From Elusimicrobiales bacterium (lineage in GTDB: Bacteria > Elusimicrobiota > Elusimicrobia > Elusimicrobiales > UBA9959), in contig JAVHLJ010000022.1 of NCBI GenBank assembly GCA_031082205.1, positions 1-42,279 of the forward strand: a stretch of 42,279 nt of DNA. Reading direction: 5' to 3'. Made by a program: the position numbers and the translations under genes. How positions within the stretch are numbered: the first letter of the stretch is position 1; every line of letters begins with the position of its first letter. Positions 1 to 6,196 of this stretch are shown one piece after another. A model generated the notes under the pieces. That model saw only the letters and a list, made by a program, of their open reading frames with translations. It made no database searches and was not told where the DNA came from.

Positions 1-266
1 GCCTCGCCGAAGCGGCGCCGGCCCCGGCGCCCGCCGCCGCGCCCGGCCCCCCGGCCAAAGAGACGCGCGAGACCAGGGCCGCGATACGCAAGATAGAGAG
101 CGAGATGAAGACCGCCGAGGAGCAGGCGGCCAGGGCGCGACTGGCCCTTGAAGACCCCGCCATCGCCACCGACGCCGCCGAGCTGGCCGCGCGCCAGAAG
201 AAGCTTGACGAGGCCCTCGCCAAGGTCGACGCCCTCTTCGAGCGCTGGTCCTCCCTGCACGGCTGA
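1..266 (+). CDS. ABC-F family ATPase, C-terminal fragment (partial)
   Basis: An open frame enters from the left edge (codons begin at base 3) and stops at TGA 264-266, giving 87 residues. It shows an Ala/Pro-rich linker (about residues 3-18), then a charged helical segment with the pattern ETRAAIRKIESEMKTAEEQ and an end of the form DEALAKVDALFERWSSL. This matches the C-terminal coiled-coil domain of Uup/YheS-type ABC-F proteins, which act at ribosomes or branched DNA. The ATPase domains lie outside the window, so the assignment rests only on this tail. Another coiled-coil protein is possible. Confidence 0.65.
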   Translation, partial: LAEAAPAPAPAAAPGPPAKETRETRAAIRKIESEMKTAEEQAARARLALEDPAIATDAAELAARQKKLDEALAKVDALFERWSSLHG

Positions 267-285
267 ACGAGGGTACAGCCGCCAG

Positions 286-306
286 AAAAGGTAGCAGCTA
301 CCTTTT
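286..306. repeat. REP-like palindrome, copy 1
   Basis: Perfect inverted repeat of 10+1+10 bases with core GGTAGC-A-GCTACC and A4/T4 ends, between the ABC-F and GNAT genes. The same palindrome recurs at 1865, 13948 and 14660. Copies 1 and 2 also share the following 27 bases nearly exactly. Confidence 0.9.
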
Positions 307-352
307 TGATTAAGGCCGTCGGAGAGGCCCGGCTCCTCTATTTCGGATTTGA

Positions 353-358
353 TAGGAT
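353..358 (+). promoter_or_regulatory. -10 box TAGGAT for the GNAT gene
   Basis: TAGGAT lies exactly 6 bases before ATG 365 and follows the T-rich stretch TTTGA. There is no purine-rich ribosome site between, so the mRNA is predicted to be leaderless. Confidence 0.5.
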
Positions 359-364
359 TGTCGG

Positions 365-943
365 ATGAATAGCCGTCACGGTAAGCGTCGGAAAGAAAAA
401 TTGGCGTTGGAGCTGGTGCAACCGAGCAAAGTTTACGCCCGACTGATGCATCGCTGGATGCGGCAGCCTTCGTCCACCCGCTATTCTTCGATGAAGAGGC
501 TTGGGGTGGAAAAGATAAAGAAGCGGATAATGCAGGAGAGGCAGGACCTGCGCCGCCGGCTGAAATTCCCATCGTGCAGGTGGTTCGTGCGCGCGGGTGA
601 TGAGATAGTCGGTACTGTTTCCCTTCACAGCATAAAGCGCGGGGACAAGGTCGCCGAGGTCGGCGCGATGATAGGGGAGGAGTACCAGGGCCGCGGCATA
701 GCCGCGCGCGCCCTGGGTATGCTGGTGGATAAGGTCTTTGCCGAGACGGATATGCGCAAACTGCTCGCCTTTGTGAACGAGAAGAACCGCGCTTCGCGAC
801 GCCTGGCGGAAAGTCTCGGATTCAAGAAGGAAGGGCTGCTGCGCCGGCAGCTCCTTGTGAACGGCCGGCCCGCCAACGAGGTCGTTTACGGTTTGCTCCG
901 CAATGAAAGTAAAAAACGGGGGCAGGGGTTCTTGGCCAGGTAA
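365..943 (+). CDS. GNAT family N-acetyltransferase (RimJ/RimL-like)
   Basis: 192 residues. The acetyl-CoA-binding motif A is visible as QGRGIA (residues 108-113), preceded by the beta strand AEVGAMIGEEY and followed by the helix and NRASRRLAESLGF segment (142-153) typical of GNAT enzymes that acetylate protein termini or small amines. The substrate cannot be read from sequence. About 65 extra basic residues precede the domain, which is longer than usual; a start at ATG 447 or 492 is possible, but ATG 365 sits 6 bases after a -10-like TAGGAT. The gene and its downstream neighbour are bracketed by a 48-base direct repeat. Confidence 0.85.
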   Translation: MNSRHGKRRKEKLALELVQPSKVYARLMHRWMRQPSSTRYSSMKRLGVEKIKKRIMQERQDLRRRLKFPSCRWFVRAGDEIVGTVSLHSIKRGDKVAEVGAMIGEEYQGRGIAARALGMLVDKVFAETDMRKLLAFVNEKNRASRRLAESLGFKKEGLLRRQLLVNGRPANEVVYGLLRNESKKRGQGFLAR

Positions 944-968
944 CGATTAACGGAAGGGATGGAGGATT

Positions 969-1829
969 ATGCTCAAGACGGTGTTGCTGAGCCTGGTCTT
1001 ATCGGCCGGCGCGGGCCCAGGCTCCGCCGCTGCACAGAAAACCCCGGTCACCCTGGACCAATTGGCCGGCGGCTGGCTGAGCAAGGAATACCTGGCGGCC
1101 CTGAAAGAAACCCGGGACCCGATGGCCGCGATCGCGCGCGTTCCGGACGCCTGCAGCCTGAGTATCTTTAAGCCGGATGACGACGCCTTCCGCGGTCATT
1201 ATACCCGGGGGTTCGTTTATAACTTCCACGAAGGAGGGGATTCCCCCGTATTGCTGGAGCTGAAGCCCGCCGGCGGCGATTCCTTTGTCCTTGTCTTTGG
1301 TACCAGGCAGCCCGGCAAGTCCCCCGGTGACCCGGGGAAACTGGTCCCAACGGTCTCGGACGAGCGGGTCAGGATAGTCTCCAGGACCGGAGCCGCCGTC
1401 CGGGAGATCGAATGGAGCAGGAGGGTCCTCGGCGAGAATCAAAAAACGGAATGGCGGAAGTCGGAGTTCGTAAAGATAGACAAGCCCGGCGGCAGGATAG
1501 TGAACGAGCTCGTACTCGCGGGCAAATATAAAGACCCGCGGGGAGCATCGTTCGTTTTCACCGATGAAAAAGCGGTCTGGCCCGGGCGGACGTTCAATTA
1601 CGCCGTGCAGCGGGACTTCGTCGAAGGATGGCCCTCCGGGGACTGCCGGACATTCGACGTGCTCGACGACAAGAATCGTAATATAAAGGGAGCGAACGGC
1701 TTCCCCGAGCGCATGGGCTATCTCCGCGAGGGGAGCGCCTTGTACATTTACAACCTCGACTATCCCGAAGATACCGGCGAGATAGTCTGCGGAAAGGACC
1801 CGGTGTACGTCCTTAGCCAAGACCGGTAA
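969..1829 (+). CDS. secreted hypothetical protein
   Basis: 286 residues with an N-terminal signal peptide (MLKTVLLSLVLSAG..., likely cleaved after the AAA-Q region near residue 22). The remainder is soluble and mixed alpha/beta, with two cysteines in SGDCRTF and EIVCGKD near the end that could pair in the periplasm. I do not recognise a family. The start is supported by GGAGG at 961-965 just upstream of ATG 969. It lies 25 bases after the acetyltransferase, so the two are probably cotranscribed. Confidence 0.7.
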   Translation: MLKTVLLSLVLSAGAGPGSAAAQKTPVTLDQLAGGWLSKEYLAALKETRDPMAAIARVPDACSLSIFKPDDDAFRGHYTRGFVYNFHEGGDSPVLLELKPAGGDSFVLVFGTRQPGKSPGDPGKLVPTVSDERVRIVSRTGAAVREIEWSRRVLGENQKTEWRKSEFVKIDKPGGRIVNELVLAGKYKDPRGASFVFTDEKAVWPGRTFNYAVQRDFVEGWPSGDCRTFDVLDDKNRNIKGANGFPERMGYLREGSALYIYNLDYPEDTGEIVCGKDPVYVLSQDR

Positions 1830-1864
1830 CCGCGCTGACGCGGGCAGGTCTTTGCTTTTGCCGG

Positions 1865-1885
1865 AAAAGGTAGCAGCTACCTTTT
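1865..1885. repeat. REP-like palindrome, copy 2
   Basis: Same palindrome as copy 1 (core GGTAGC-A-GCTACC), same orientation. Symmetry extends one base each side (1864-1886). It is followed directly by a hairpin-promoter cassette. Confidence 0.9.
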
Positions 1886-1891
1886 CGATTA

Positions 1892-1931
1892 AGGCCGCCG
1901 GGGAAGCCCGGCGGTTCTGTTCTTGTAGAAT
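1892..1931 (+). promoter_or_regulatory. hairpin plus TGTAGAAT promoter cassette
   Basis: A G+C stem (GCCGCCGGG, loop GAAG, CCCGGCGG) is followed by a T-rich run and the -10 box TAGAAT (1926-1931). The predicted transcript starts near 1938, about 28 bases upstream of ATG 1966. The same architecture recurs at 2752, 15771 and 27001. Confidence 0.55.
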
Positions 1932-1965
1932 AGGCGTATGCGGGGGCTGGTTCGGGGGTAACAGT

Positions 1966-2484
1966 ATGCGCGGCAAAGAAAAAATCGTCATAGTCGACGA
2001 CCTGATGCAGAAAGGCTACAGGTACACGCTCTCGGCCCGGGCCGGCCGGGATTTCGATCCGCGGTTCAAGCCCGAGCTGACCCCGGCGCAGATGCTGCGG
2101 CTGGGCGTTTTCGGCGGCAAATACATGACGGACTGCCGGCGGGAGTTCCCGGCCGCCTGGTTCAGGGGCGCTAAGCTCTCTTCCACCGGCCGGCGCGAGG
2201 CTTCGCTCAATTATTTCGGGGTTAACGCCAGCCAGCCGCTGGGCGAGTGGCGGCGTAAGGGCTGGATAAGCGCGGAGGACCCGCGCGGCTGGTTCCAGTG
2301 GTACTGCCGCTATTATATGGGCCGGCGGCTGGGCGCGGAGGATGACAGGCAGATAAAGCGCTGGCTGGCCGCGCGCCGGCACCTGGCGCAGCTGCGCAAG
2401 AATTGCCGCCCCGGCCGGAAGGCCTGCCGCCCGCGCCAGAAGCAGGCGCTGCTGCATTGGGCATACGACACCAGGAAGTATTGA
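1966..2484 (+). CDS. conserved hypothetical protein, W/Y-rich family
   Basis: 172 residues, basic and aromatic. Conserved-looking blocks are GGKYMTDCRREFPAAWF, GWISAEDPRGWFQWYCRYY, an RRHLAQLRKNC segment and ALLHWAYDTRKY. I recall these blocks from an uncharacterised protein family in bacteria and some eukaryotes, with no assigned function. Four cysteines, including the pair in NCRPGRKAC, and many Arg/Trp residues suggest nucleic acid or metal binding, but that is inference. The frame stays open upstream through the palindrome, but ATG 1966 is the best start: GGGGG lies 7 bases before it and the -10 TAGAAT is at 1926. Confidence 0.8.
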   Translation: MRGKEKIVIVDDLMQKGYRYTLSARAGRDFDPRFKPELTPAQMLRLGVFGGKYMTDCRREFPAAWFRGAKLSSTGRREASLNYFGVNASQPLGEWRRKGWISAEDPRGWFQWYCRYYMGRRLGAEDDRQIKRWLAARRHLAQLRKNCRPGRKACRPRQKQALLHWAYDTRKY

Positions 2485-2506
2485 CGGTCTTTTCGGCGCC
2501 CGTATG

Positions 2507-2527
2507 CCGCGGCCGCGAAGGCCGCGG
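2507..2527. terminator. G+C hairpin between convergent genes
   Basis: Stem CCGCGGCC / GGCCGCGG with loop GCGAA sits between two convergent genes. No clear U-tract follows on either strand, so termination is only plausible. Confidence 0.4.
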
Positions 2528-2532
2528 TTATC

Positions 2533-2700
2533 TCAGCCCGCGGTGATGGCGCGGATGTGGACGCCGATGTAGTAAGGCCAGAGCAGTATGGCCATCACGC
2601 CCTTCCAGAAAGTGAGCTGCAGGAACCCGATGGTGAACAGCCAGCCCGAGAGCCATGAGAACCCGGTGAAGGCCTGGTTTTCCACTTTAATTTTGTTCAT
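2533..2700 (-). CDS. small membrane protein (55 aa)
   Basis: ATG at 2700-2698 and TGA at 2535-2533 give 55 residues. A short polar start (MNKIKVENQAF) leads into a hydrophobic, tryptophan-rich stretch (GWLFTIGFLQLTF and VMAILLWPYYIGVHI), consistent with two closely spaced membrane passes. Such size and composition fit small inner-membrane proteins; I recognise no named family. The start is supported by a reverse-strand -10 box TATCAT (2712-2707) ending exactly 6 bases before the ATG, the same leaderless spacing seen at other genes here. Confidence 0.7.
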   Translation of the reverse strand: MNKIKVENQAFTGFSWLSGWLFTIGFLQLTFWKGVMAILLWPYYIGVHIRAITAG

Positions 2701-2751
2701 GGGGAAATGATACTACAGGGCCCGCTTCAATACAAATCGCGCCGCGTCGAA

Positions 2752-2788
2752 GCCGCCGGGGCGGCCCGGCGGTCCTCTTTTGTAGAAT
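2752..2788 (+). promoter_or_regulatory. hairpin plus TTTTGTAGAAT promoter cassette
   Basis: Stem GCCGCCGGG, loop GCGG, then CCCGGCGG, then CCTCTTTTG and -10 TAGAAT (2783-2788). The box ends 6 bases before ATG 2795. The upstream neighbour runs the other way, so the hairpin cannot simply be that gene's terminator. Confidence 0.6.
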
Positions 2789-2794
2789 AATGTG

Positions 2795-3391
2795 ATGGCG
2801 GGGGATGTCTGCGGTAAATACGAGAAGATAGCCGGGTGGTTCGACGCCAACCGCGGCCGGCAGCTGATGGAGCGCCAATACCTGGAGGCCCTGGCCGCGC
2901 GGCTGCCGGCGGGCGGCGCCGTGCTGGACCTGGGCTGCGGCTCGGGGGAGCCGCTGGCGGGCTTTTTCATCCGCAAGGGTTTCAGGGTGACCGGAGTGGA
3001 CGGCTCGCCGGCCATGATAGCGCTTTGCCGCGAGCGCTTCCCGGGTATGGACTGGCTGGAGGGGGATATGCGCGGCCTGGCGCTGGGGCGCCGCTTCGAC
3101 GCGGTCGTCGCCTGGGACAGCTTCTTCCATCTTTCGATGGACGAGCAGCGCGCCATGTTCCCGGTGTTCGGCGCGCATCTCGATCCCGGCGGCTGCCTGC
3201 TCTTCACCTCCGGCGCGTCGGCCGGCGATATCACCGGTTCCATGCAGGGAGAGGACTTCCCCTATTCCAGCCTGTCGCCGGAAGAGTACCGCCGTCTGCT
3301 GGCGGAACAGGGACTGGGCGTTGTGCTGCACAAGGCGGAGGACCCGGATTGCGGCAATCACACCGTCTGGCTGGCGGCGCGCGGAGGATGA
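2795..3391 (+). CDS. class I SAM-dependent methyltransferase
   Basis: 198 residues with a Rossmann methyltransferase fold: motif I VLDLGCGSG at 43-51, the acidic loop VDGS at 68-71, and EGDMRG around 89-94 (motif III region). The pattern matches small-molecule or ubiquinone-type Methyltransf_11/25 enzymes; the acceptor is unknown. GTG 2792 is also in frame, but ATG 2795 lies exactly 6 bases after the -10 box, favouring a leaderless start there. The receiver gene follows after only 4 bases, so the two form an operon. Confidence 0.88.
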   Translation: MAGDVCGKYEKIAGWFDANRGRQLMERQYLEALAARLPAGGAVLDLGCGSGEPLAGFFIRKGFRVTGVDGSPAMIALCRERFPGMDWLEGDMRGLALGRRFDAVVAWDSFFHLSMDEQRAMFPVFGAHLDPGGCLLFTSGASAGDITGSMQGEDFPYSSLSPEEYRRLLAEQGLGVVLHKAEDPDCGNHTVWLAARGG

Positions 3392-3395
3392 GGGC

Positions 3396-3797
3396 GTGAA
3401 GATACTTATCGTCGAAGACAATCTCGACCTTTCGCTGATGCTGGCGGATTGCCTGAAGATATCCGGCTATAAGACGAAGATAGCCTCGAGCGGGGCGGAG
3501 GGCGTGAAGCTGGCGCTGTCGTACATGCCCGACCTCGTTCTGCTGGACTACAACCTGGGCGACATGACGGGGCACGACGTGGCCGTCGCTATCAGGAACA
3601 TGCGCAAGACCTCGCAAATCCCTTTCGTGGTGCTGTCCGCGCACGGCGCCGACCCGATGCTTACGCAGGGGTTCGCCAAATTCCCGAATTGCCGCGGCTC
3701 GATGTCGAAGGTCCTTTCGATGAAGGCCGTGCTCACGGCCATACAGAAAGTGCTGCCCGCCAAAGCGGACAAGGTCCACGCGCATACGGAAAGCTGA
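3396..3797 (+). CDS. single-domain response regulator (CheY-like receiver)
   Basis: 133 residues from GTG 3396, whose ribosome site GGAGGATGAGGG overlaps the end of the methyltransferase gene. Receiver hallmarks are the acidic pair E7/D8, phospho-acceptor D51 (LLDYNLGD), S81 in VVLSAHG, and a lysine at 105. The usual KP motif is changed (SKVLSM), and an insertion-like segment FAKFPNCRGSM precedes it, so the output face is divergent. There is no output domain and no adjacent kinase. The frame extends further upstream, but only inside the methyltransferase gene. Confidence 0.85.
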   Translation: MKILIVEDNLDLSLMLADCLKISGYKTKIASSGAEGVKLALSYMPDLVLLDYNLGDMTGHDVAVAIRNMRKTSQIPFVVLSAHGADPMLTQGFAKFPNCRGSMSKVLSMKAVLTAIQKVLPAKADKVHAHTES

Positions 3798-3838
3798 GTT
3801 GCCGTGCGGCCGGGCGGCTGAAACTGCGAGGGGGGAGA

Positions 3839-4753
3839 ATGAGGAAGATAAAAAAGATATTCAAGGCCAAGCCCACCATGGAGGGGGCCGGCGTCAGTCT
3901 TAAGCGCGGTTTCGGCCACGCCGAGGTGCCGCAGTTCGACCCGTTCCTGATGTTCGACGATTTTCGCTCGGAGGACCCTGATAAGTACCTGGCCGGCTTC
4001 CCCTGGCACCCGCACCGCGGCATAGAGACCATCACCTACATGATCGCCGGCACGGTGGAGCACGGCGACAGCATGGGGAACAAGGGCGTGATACGGCCCG
4101 GCGAGGTGCAGTGGATGACGGCCGGCTCCGGCGTGATACACCAGGAGATGCCCAAGGGCGATAAGAAGGGCGCGATGGGAGGCTTCCAGCTCTGGGCCAA
4201 CCTGCCCGCCGCTCAGAAGATGATGGACCCGCGCTACCGCGAGGTGAAGAAGGCCGATATCCCGGAGGTGAAACTGGACGGCGGCGTCACCGCGCGGGTG
4301 GTGGCGGGCAAAGTGGGCGGCGTACGGGGGCCGGTGCGCGACATCGTCATAGATCCCGAGTACCTCGACGTGACGGTGCCGGCCGGCGCGGTCTTCGGGC
4401 ACGCCATTCCCGACGGCCACACGGCGATAGCCTATGTCGTGGAGGGCGGGGGCTGGTTCGACGACGGGCGCGGGCCCTTCGACCACGAAGTGGCCGGCGG
4501 AAAATATTTCGACTTCAAGCCCGACTGTCTTGTGCGGGCGGAGAGCGTGGTCCTCTACGAGCGCGAGGGCGGCGCGGTCAGGGTGACGGCCGGCGACGCG
4601 CCGCTGCGGTTCCTGCTGGTCTCGGGCAAGCCGCTGGGCGAGCCCGTCGCCTGGTACGGGCCCATCGTGATGAACACGAAGGAAGAGCTGCGCCTGGCCT
4701 TCGAGGAGTTCGAGAACGGCACCTTCGTCAAAAAGGGCAGGGCGCCCAGGTGA
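3839..4753 (+). CDS. pirin family protein (cupin dioxygenase-like)
   Basis: 304 residues, the usual pirin length. The metal site is complete: H57 and H59 in PWHPHRGIET, H101 and E103 in GSGVIHQEM, nearly the same numbering as human pirin. A second cupin domain occupies the C-terminal half (DHEVAGGKYF, LLVSGKPLGEPVAWYGPIVMN). Pirins bind Fe(II); some oxidise quercetin and others act in redox-dependent regulation, so the cellular role is open. The start ATG 3839 has a strong GGGGGAG ribosome site. It follows the receiver gene by 41 bases. Confidence 0.92.
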   Translation: MRKIKKIFKAKPTMEGAGVSLKRGFGHAEVPQFDPFLMFDDFRSEDPDKYLAGFPWHPHRGIETITYMIAGTVEHGDSMGNKGVIRPGEVQWMTAGSGVIHQEMPKGDKKGAMGGFQLWANLPAAQKMMDPRYREVKKADIPEVKLDGGVTARVVAGKVGGVRGPVRDIVIDPEYLDVTVPAGAVFGHAIPDGHTAIAYVVEGGGWFDDGRGPFDHEVAGGKYFDFKPDCLVRAESVVLYEREGGAVRVTAGDAPLRFLLVSGKPLGEPVAWYGPIVMNTKEELRLAFEEFENGTFVKKGRAPR

Positions 4754-4796
4754 GCGGCGCCGGCGGGCGGGGTTGCCCGGGCGGGACGGCATTTGG

Positions 4797-4802
4797 GAGA
4801 AT
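4797..4802 (+). promoter_or_regulatory. possible -10 box (GAGAAT) for aspartokinase
   Basis: GAGAAT ends 7 bases before ATG 4810. The preceding TTTGGGAG could instead serve as a distant ribosome site, so leaderless versus leadered is unresolved. Confidence 0.35.
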
Positions 4803-4809
4803 ATAGCCG

Positions 4810-6066
4810 ATGGCCCTGATAATACAGAAATACGGCGGGACTTCCGTCGGCAGCATAGAGCGGGTGCGCTCCGTGGCGCGCCGCGTCATCGACAGCGCGC
4901 GCGGCGGCAACAAGGTGGTGGCGGTGGTGTCGGCCATGGCCGGCGAGACCAACCGCCTCATCGACCTGGGGAAGACGGTCTCTAAAAATACCGAGGGCCG
5001 CGAGTTCGACGTGCTGCTGGCCACCGGCGAGCAGGTGACCACGGCGCTGCTGGCGCTGGCCATCGAGGAGGCCGGGCGCAAGGCCGTGTCCTTCCTGGGC
5101 CACCAGGTGCAGATCACCACGACCGGCTCTTTCTCGCGGGCGCGCATCGAATCGGTCAACGCGGACCGCACGCTTAAAGCCCTCGAAGACGGCTATATAG
5201 TGGTGGTGGCGGGTTTCCAGGGCGCCACGCGCGAGGGCTCCATCACCACGCTCGGCCGCGGCGGCTCCGACATCACGGCCGTGGCGCTGGGCGTGGCGCT
5301 CAAGGCCGACCGCGTGGAGTTCTACAAGGACGTGGACGGCATCTTCACGGCCGACCCGGGCGTCTGCCCCGACGCGCGACTGCTGCCGCGCGTGGCCTAC
5401 GAGGAGATGCTGGAGATGTCGTACCTCGGCGCCAAGGTGCTGCACCCGCGCTGCGTGGAACTGGCCCGCCGCAACAATATCCCGCTGGTGGTGCGCTCGT
5501 CGCTGAATTTCAATCCCGGCACCGTGGTGGTGCCCGAGGAGGAGCTGATGGAATACGCCGCGGTCGCGGGCATAGTCTGCGACAAGAACCAGGTGAAGGT
5601 CTCTCTGACGGGCATACCCGACAGGCCGGGCGTGCTGGCCGCCATCTTCAAGGCCGTCGCCGAGGCCGATATCAACATCGACATGATCGTGGAGGACGTT
5701 TCCTCCGCGGGCGGGGCCAACTCGGTCTCGTTCACCTGCGGCTCGGCCGACCAGGCCGCCGCCGAGCGTGTGGCGAAGAAACTCTCCGCCGCCTACCCTG
5801 GCGGGGCCTGGGGGACCAGGTCCGGGCTGGTGAAGCTCTCGATAGTGGGCGCGGGCATGCGGCTGCACAGCGGCGTGGCCGCGCGCATGTTCTCGGCGCT
5901 GGCGCGCGAGGGCGTGAGCGTCTACATGGTCAACACTTCGGACATCAAGGTATCCTGTCTTATAGAGTCGAAGTACGCTGAGCTGGCCGTGCGCACGCTG
6001 CACGAGGTCTTCGAGCTGGCCAGGCCGCGGGGCAGGGCGAAAAAGACAGCGCGCCGGAAACGGTAG
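4810..6066 (+). CDS. lysC: aspartokinase
   Basis: 418 residues. Catalyses ATP-dependent phosphorylation of aspartate, the first step toward lysine, threonine, methionine and diaminopimelate. The N-terminal kinase domain shows KYGGTSV (7-13), GGSDITAVALG (about 154-164) and the aspartate-binding region FYKDVDGIFTADP. Two ACT domains follow (about 258-335 and 340-410; GIPDRPGVLAAIF and VGAGMRLHSGVAARMF), the standard layout of allosteric monofunctional lysC enzymes. The tail is basic (AKKTARRKR). No other lysine-pathway gene is adjacent. Confidence 0.96.
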   Translation: MALIIQKYGGTSVGSIERVRSVARRVIDSARGGNKVVAVVSAMAGETNRLIDLGKTVSKNTEGREFDVLLATGEQVTTALLALAIEEAGRKAVSFLGHQVQITTTGSFSRARIESVNADRTLKALEDGYIVVVAGFQGATREGSITTLGRGGSDITAVALGVALKADRVEFYKDVDGIFTADPGVCPDARLLPRVAYEEMLEMSYLGAKVLHPRCVELARRNNIPLVVRSSLNFNPGTVVVPEEELMEYAAVAGIVCDKNQVKVSLTGIPDRPGVLAAIFKAVAEADINIDMIVEDVSSAGGANSVSFTCGSADQAAAERVAKKLSAAYPGGAWGTRSGLVKLSIVGAGMRLHSGVAARMFSALAREGVSVYMVNTSDIKVSCLIESKYAELAVRTLHEVFELARPRGRAKKTARRKR

Positions 6067-6141
6067 CGCGCGGGGCGGGGGGGTCCAAAGACTTATCCCC
6101 GGGTGGGACTTTATGCTCTTTGTCCCCGCGGCGAAGTCCGC

Positions 6142-6181
6142 TACAATATTTCGAATCTGTGCAATACCCGGGAGTCCGGGA
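6142..6181 (+). promoter_or_regulatory. promoter and leader hairpin before the repeat protein
   Basis: TACAAT (6142-6147) is a good -10 box. A short inverted repeat, CCCGG-GAGT-CCGGG, near 6168-6181 lies in the leader of about 45 bases before ATG 6197, where AGGGG may serve as ribosome site. Confidence 0.45.
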
Positions 6182-6196
6182 CTAGGGGTGCGTTAA

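Noticed and set aside
1852..1965. Upstream extension of the 1966 gene through palindrome copy 2
   Set aside because: It would translate the repeat and the promoter hairpin; ATG 1966 has a ribosome site and a -10 box at the right distance.
4555..6003. Long reverse-strand open frame opposite pirin and aspartokinase
   Set aside because: It is the high-G+C mirror of the real genes: low-complexity His/Gly/Arg-rich sequence with no motif, no promoter and no ribosome site.
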